Below are positions 60,550 through 64,000 of a stretch of DNA of 64,000 bases, piece after piece. Origin of the DNA: Treponema sp. Lineage in GTDB: Bacteria > Spirochaetota > Spirochaetia > Treponematales > Treponemataceae. The translations under genes were made by a program, and so were the position numbers. Numbering within the stretch: position 1 is the stretch's first letter; the number at the start of each line of letters is the position of its first letter. Where the stretch lies: assembly GCA_024687165.1 (NCBI GenBank), contig JAILEY010000031.1:1-64000 (forward strand), given 5' to 3'. The notes beneath the pieces were generated by a model. The model searched no databases. It had not been told where the DNA came from and worked only from the letters and a program-made list of their open reading frames with translations.

Positions 60550-62315
60550 CAGATACAAAAGGTAAAGTAGTTGCTGTCAATGGAAACATGGTTTCTGTAG
60601 AATTCGACGGCAAAGTTGCTTTGAACGAAGTAGGCTATGTTAAAGTTGACGGTAAGAGCCTTAAGGGCGAAGTTATCCGTATCCGTGGCAATACATGCCA
60701 GATGCAGATTTATGAAATGACAAACGGAATCTCGACAGATTGTTCTGTTGAATTTACAGGTGATCTTCTTTCTGTAGAAGTTGGTCCTGGTCTTCTTGGT
60801 CAGGTTTACGACGGTTTGCAGAATCCTCTTCCGTTGCTTGCAGAACATTCAGGATACTTCCTTGAACGCGGTGTATATCTGAGTGCCCTTAATGAAAATA
60901 AGAAGTGGGATTTTACAGCAACAGTAAAAGAAGGTGATAAGGTTCTTGCAGGTGACAGTGTTGGTACTGTTCCAGAAGGTCCATTTACACATAAAATTCT
61001 TGTTCCATTCGGATTCCTTGGAACATACACAATTAAAAAGATTGCAAAGTCTGGATCTTTCAAGATTCATGATACTATTGCTACACTCGTTGATGAAAAA
61101 GGCAAGAGTGTTAATATCAGCCTTAGCTTCAAGTGGCCTGTTAAGCGCGCTGTAAATTGTTATGCAGAACGTCTTAGTCCGGATGAACCAATGGAAACAA
61201 AAGTTCGTCTTATTGATACATTCTTCCCTGTTGCCCGTGGTGGTACATATTGTATTCCAGGACCTTTTGGTGCAGGTAAGACTGTTCTTCAGCATACAAC
61301 ATCAAAGAATGCAAACGTTGATATTGTAATTATTGCAGCTTGTGGTGAACGCGCTGGTGAAGTTGTTGAAACTCTTACAGAATTCCCTGAATTGAAAGAC
61401 CCAAGAACAGGTCGTTCACTCATGGAAAGAACAATCATCATTTGTAATACTTCTTCAATGCCTGTTGCTTCTCGTGAAGCTTCATGTTATACGGGTGTTA
61501 CTCTTGCTGAATATTACCGCCAGATGGGACTTAACGTTCTTCTTCTTGCAGACTCAACATCACGCTGGGCTCAGGCTATGCGCGAAATGTCTGGTCGTCT
61601 TGAGGAAATCCCTGGTGAAGAAGCATTCCCTGCTTACCTTGAATCAACAATTGCTTCGTTCTATGAACGTGCCGGTATTGTAAAACTTCGTGATGGAACT
61701 ACTGGTTCTGTTACAATTGGTGGTACAGTTTCTCCTGCAGGTGGTAACTTTGAAGAACCTGTTACACAGGCAACTCTTAAAGTTGTTGGTGCATTCCATG
61801 GTCTTTCACGTGCCCGTTCAGATGCACGTCGTTATCCTGCAATTGACCCTCTTGATTCATGGTCAAAATATAAGCCTGTAATTACAAAGTCATGGGTTGA
61901 TTATGCACGTGGAATTTATAAACGCGGTGCTGAAGTTAATCAGATGATGAAGGTTGTTGGTGAAGAAGGTACAAGCCTTGCAGACTTTGTTCTTTATCTT
62001 AAAAGTGAATTCCTTGATGCAATTTATATGCAGCAGGATTCTTTTGATGAAATCGAAGGTGCAACTTCAATTGAACGCCAGCAGTATGTTTTTGCAAAGA
62101 TTGTTGGAATCCTCGGTTCGCACTTTGATTTCGAAGAAAAGGATGATGCACGTACATTCTTTAACAAGCTTACACAGAATTTCCGTGATATGAACTATAA
62201 GGCATTCAAGTCTGCTGATTTTACAAAGGTAGAAAAAACTATCGATGCAATCTTAAAAGAAAAGAATGCACAGGTTAGTGAAGATGTAAAAACTCTTCTC
62301 AAGGACGGTGAATAA
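60546..62315 (+). CDS. atpA: V-type ATP synthase catalytic subunit A
   Basis: The catalytic subunit of the V1 head. N-terminal barrel [20 protein letters not shown], then the non-homologous insert, P-loop [50 protein letters not shown] and the final helical domain. Length 589. It overlaps the DUF2764 gene by four bases. In bacteria such enzymes either make ATP or pump H+ or Na+; the direction is not evident from this part. Confidence 0.97.
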   Translation: MTDTKGKVVAVNGNMVSVEFDGKVALNEVGYVKVDGKSLKGEVIRIRGNTCQMQIYEMTNGISTDCSVEFTGDLLSVEVGPGLLGQVYDGLQNPLPLLAEHSGYFLERGVYLSALNENKKWDFTATVKEGDKVLAGDSVGTVPEGPFTHKILVPFGFLGTYTIKKIAKSGSFKIHDTIATLVDEKGKSVNISLSFKWPVKRAVNCYAERLSPDEPMETKVRLIDTFFPVARGGTYCIPGPFGAGKTVLQHTTSKNANVDIVIIAACGERAGEVVETLTEFPELKDPRTGRSLMERTIIICNTSSMPVASREASCYTGVTLAEYYRQMGLNVLLLADSTSRWAQAMREMSGRLEEIPGEEAFPAYLESTIASFYERAGIVKLRDGTTGSVTIGGTVSPAGGNFEEPVTQATLKVVGAFHGLSRARSDARRYPAIDPLDSWSKYKPVITKSWVDYARGIYKRGAEVNQMMKVVGEEGTSLADFVLYLKSEFLDAIYMQQDSFDEIEGATSIERQQYVFAKIVGILGSHFDFEEKDDARTFFNKLTQNFRDMNYKAFKSADFTKVEKTIDAILKEKNAQVSEDVKTLLKDGE

Positions 62316-63610
62316 TGGCTAAAGTATACAGCAAAATTGAAAGCATTAACGGAAGCGTTATTACTGTAAAGGCAAAGGGCGTAAAGCTTAACGAACTTGC
62401 AGAAATCACTACACGCTTCGGAAAATCACTTGCCGAAGTAAACAAGATTGATGGTGAAACAGTTTCACTTCAGGTTTTTGCAGGTGGACGAGGTGTTGCA
62501 ACAAACGATCAGATCCGCTTCCTTGGACACGACATGCGTGTTTCATTCAGCGAAAATCTTTTGGGACGAATTTTCAATGGTTCAGCAGAACCTCGCGATC
62601 ACGGTCCTGCCCTTGCAGATAACCTGGTTCCAATCGGTGGACCTTCAGTTAACCCTGCAAAGCGTATTAATCCTAACCGTATGATGCGTACAAATATTCC
62701 GATGATCGACGTGTTTAACACACTGGTTGTATCTCAGAAGATTCCTATTTTCTCAATCTCTGGAGAACCTTATAACCAGCTTTTGGCACGTATTGCTATG
62801 CAGGCAGAAGCAGATGTTATCGTTCTTGGTGGAATGGGATTGAAATATGATGACTACCTTTTCTTTAAGAAAACTCTTGAAGAAGGTGGAGCTCTTTCAA
62901 AGACTGTAATGTTTGTTCATACAGCAGCTGATCCTACTGTAGAATGTATGAAGATTCCAGATCTTTCACTTGCTGTTGCAGAACAGTTTGCACTTCAGGG
63001 AAAAGATGTTCTTGTTCTTCTTACAGATATGACTAACTTTGCAGACTCAATGAAGGAAATCGCAATTACACAGGAGCAGGTTCCTTCAAATCGTGGTTAT
63101 CCTGGAGACTTGTATTCACAGCTTGCAAGCCGCTATGAAAAGGCTGTTGATTTTGATGATCAGGGATCTATCACTGTTCTTGCCGTAACAACAATGCCTG
63201 GTGATGACGTTACTCATCCGGTTCCAGATAACACTGGATACATTACGGAAGGTCAGTACTACCTTAAAGGTGGACGTATTGAACCATTTGGATCATTGTC
63301 ACGTCTTAAACAGCAGGTTAACAACAAGACTCGTGCAGACCATCGTTCATTGATGGATGCAATGATTCGTCTTTATTCTTCATTTAAGGATACTCTTGAG
63401 AAAAAATCAATGGGTTTCAATATGAGTGCCTGGGATGAAAAGCTTCTTAAATATGGTGAGCTTTTTGAAGCAAAGATGATGGATCTTACTGTAAATATTC
63501 CTCTTGAAGAAGCATTGGACAACGGATGGAAGATTCTTGCCGCATGTTTTGACAAAGAAGAAACAGGTTTGAAGACAGAACTTATCAATCAGTTCTGGCC
63601 AAAAAAATAA
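62315..63610 (+). CDS. atpB: V-type ATP synthase subunit B
   Basis: The regulatory subunit that alternates with A in the V1 ring. Segments [40 protein letters not shown] (with GEPYN where the catalytic subunit has the P-loop), [20 protein letters not shown] and [20 protein letters not shown] are typical. Length 431. The start overlaps the last base of the subunit A stop codon. Confidence 0.97.
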   Translation: MAKVYSKIESINGSVITVKAKGVKLNELAEITTRFGKSLAEVNKIDGETVSLQVFAGGRGVATNDQIRFLGHDMRVSFSENLLGRIFNGSAEPRDHGPALADNLVPIGGPSVNPAKRINPNRMMRTNIPMIDVFNTLVVSQKIPIFSISGEPYNQLLARIAMQAEADVIVLGGMGLKYDDYLFFKKTLEEGGALSKTVMFVHTAADPTVECMKIPDLSLAVAEQFALQGKDVLVLLTDMTNFADSMKEIAITQEQVPSNRGYPGDLYSQLASRYEKAVDFDDQGSITVLAVTTMPGDDVTHPVPDNTGYITEGQYYLKGGRIEPFGSLSRLKQQVNNKTRADHRSLMDAMIRLYSSFKDTLEKKSMGFNMSAWDEKLLKYGELFEAKMMDLTVNIPLEEALDNGWKILAACFDKEETGLKTELINQFWPKK

Positions 63611-63619
63611 GGATTAAAT

Positions 63620-64000
63620 ATGGCAAAGATAAAGCTGACTAAAAACGAGCAGAAGACTCAGAAAGATGCGCTTAAAATGTATCAGCGCTATCTGCCTACT
63701 CTTACGCTCAAAAAACAGCAGCTGCAGTCAGAAATCCGCACCATAGATGAAAAGGCAAAGGCCGTTCGTGAGCAGAAAAAGGCTCTTGAAGCAGACTTTG
63801 AAAAATGGATTTCAGTCTTTGGTGAAAAAGATGCATTCAAGCCCGATATGGTAACCGTAAAAAATATCAAGAAGGGTTGGGGCAATATTGCGGGTGTAAA
63901 AATCCCTATCTATGAAGGTGCAGATTTTGGTCGTGGAGATTATGACCTTTATTCAACTCCTTTATGGATTGATATGGCTGCAGACCGCATGGAAAAAGCT
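63620..64000 (+). CDS. atpD: V-type ATP synthase subunit D (5' part)
   Basis: The first 127 codons of the central stalk subunit D, cut by the window edge. KIKLTKNEQKTQKDALKMYQ followed by RYLPTLTLKKQQLQSEI is the expected N-terminal coiled coil, then WGNIAGVKIPIY. GGAT precedes the ATG, nine bases after atpB. The remaining genes (I and K) should follow outside the window. Confidence 0.93.
   Translation, partial: MAKIKLTKNEQKTQKDALKMYQRYLPTLTLKKQQLQSEIRTIDEKAKAVREQKKALEADFEKWISVFGEKDAFKPDMVTVKNIKKGWGNIAGVKIPIYEGADFGRGDYDLYSTPLWIDMAADRMEKA

Overview
The window looks like chromosomal DNA of a Treponema (spirochaete) of the free-living, gut or oral type. The base composition is AT-rich. It carries a periplasmic-flagellar gene cluster in spirochaetal order, a FlaA sheath protein, a eukaryote-type hexokinase and an archaeal/V-type ATPase operon. 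FlgE has Lys165 and Cys178 at the positions known to form the lysinoalanine cross-link in T. denticola. Assignments rest on reading translated sequence; no database search was run.

Layout. 1-3.6 kb: DNA repair on the minus strand (xseA-xseB-mutL). 3.7-10.4 kb: four plus-strand genes for an unknown glycan or small-molecule modification: a SPASM-type protein without the radical-SAM cysteines, a GT-A-like protein, a three-domain SpsF/PseG/methyltransferase fusion and an ATP-grasp ligase. Two of these start just behind a shared sigma-28-like box, which suggests co-expression with flagella. 10.4-13.1 kb: amidase, GerMN-like protein and flaA. 13.3-14.8 kb: a RelA/SpoT-TPR protein and tRNA-Glu. 14.9-21.5 kb: minus-strand AAE-type transporter, HD-GYP phosphodiesterase, and a glycosyltransferase-UDG-priA operon. 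21.6-28.4 kb: two large exported beta-barrel candidates, thiI, an exported unknown and a lipoprotein. 28.4-31.8 kb: pcrA and hexokinase, divergently transcribed.

32-58 kb is the motility cluster: flbB-fliK-flgD-flgE, an interruption (terminator, about 3.3 copies of a 100-bp repeat, a truncated outer-membrane protein gene, rpoZ, miaA), then flbD-motA-motB-fliL-fliM-fliY, a second fliL-like gene, fliO-P-Q-R-flhB, a DUF1846 gene, and flhA-flhF-flhG-orf-fliA-fapA-orf-orf. 58.2-64 kb: galM and a V-type ATPase operon (E, DUF2764, A, B, start of D).

The most unusual items are the following. A secreted, membrane-anchorless FliL paralogue is followed by a decayed copy of the fliY 3' end and a duplicated terminator, the footprint of a segmental duplication. 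The 100-bp tandem repeat has hairpins that covary. A family of short intergenic elements includes one large inverted-repeat form. Several genes have a promoter -10 box only 6-10 bases before the start codon and no ribosome-binding site, so their transcripts would be leaderless or nearly so.
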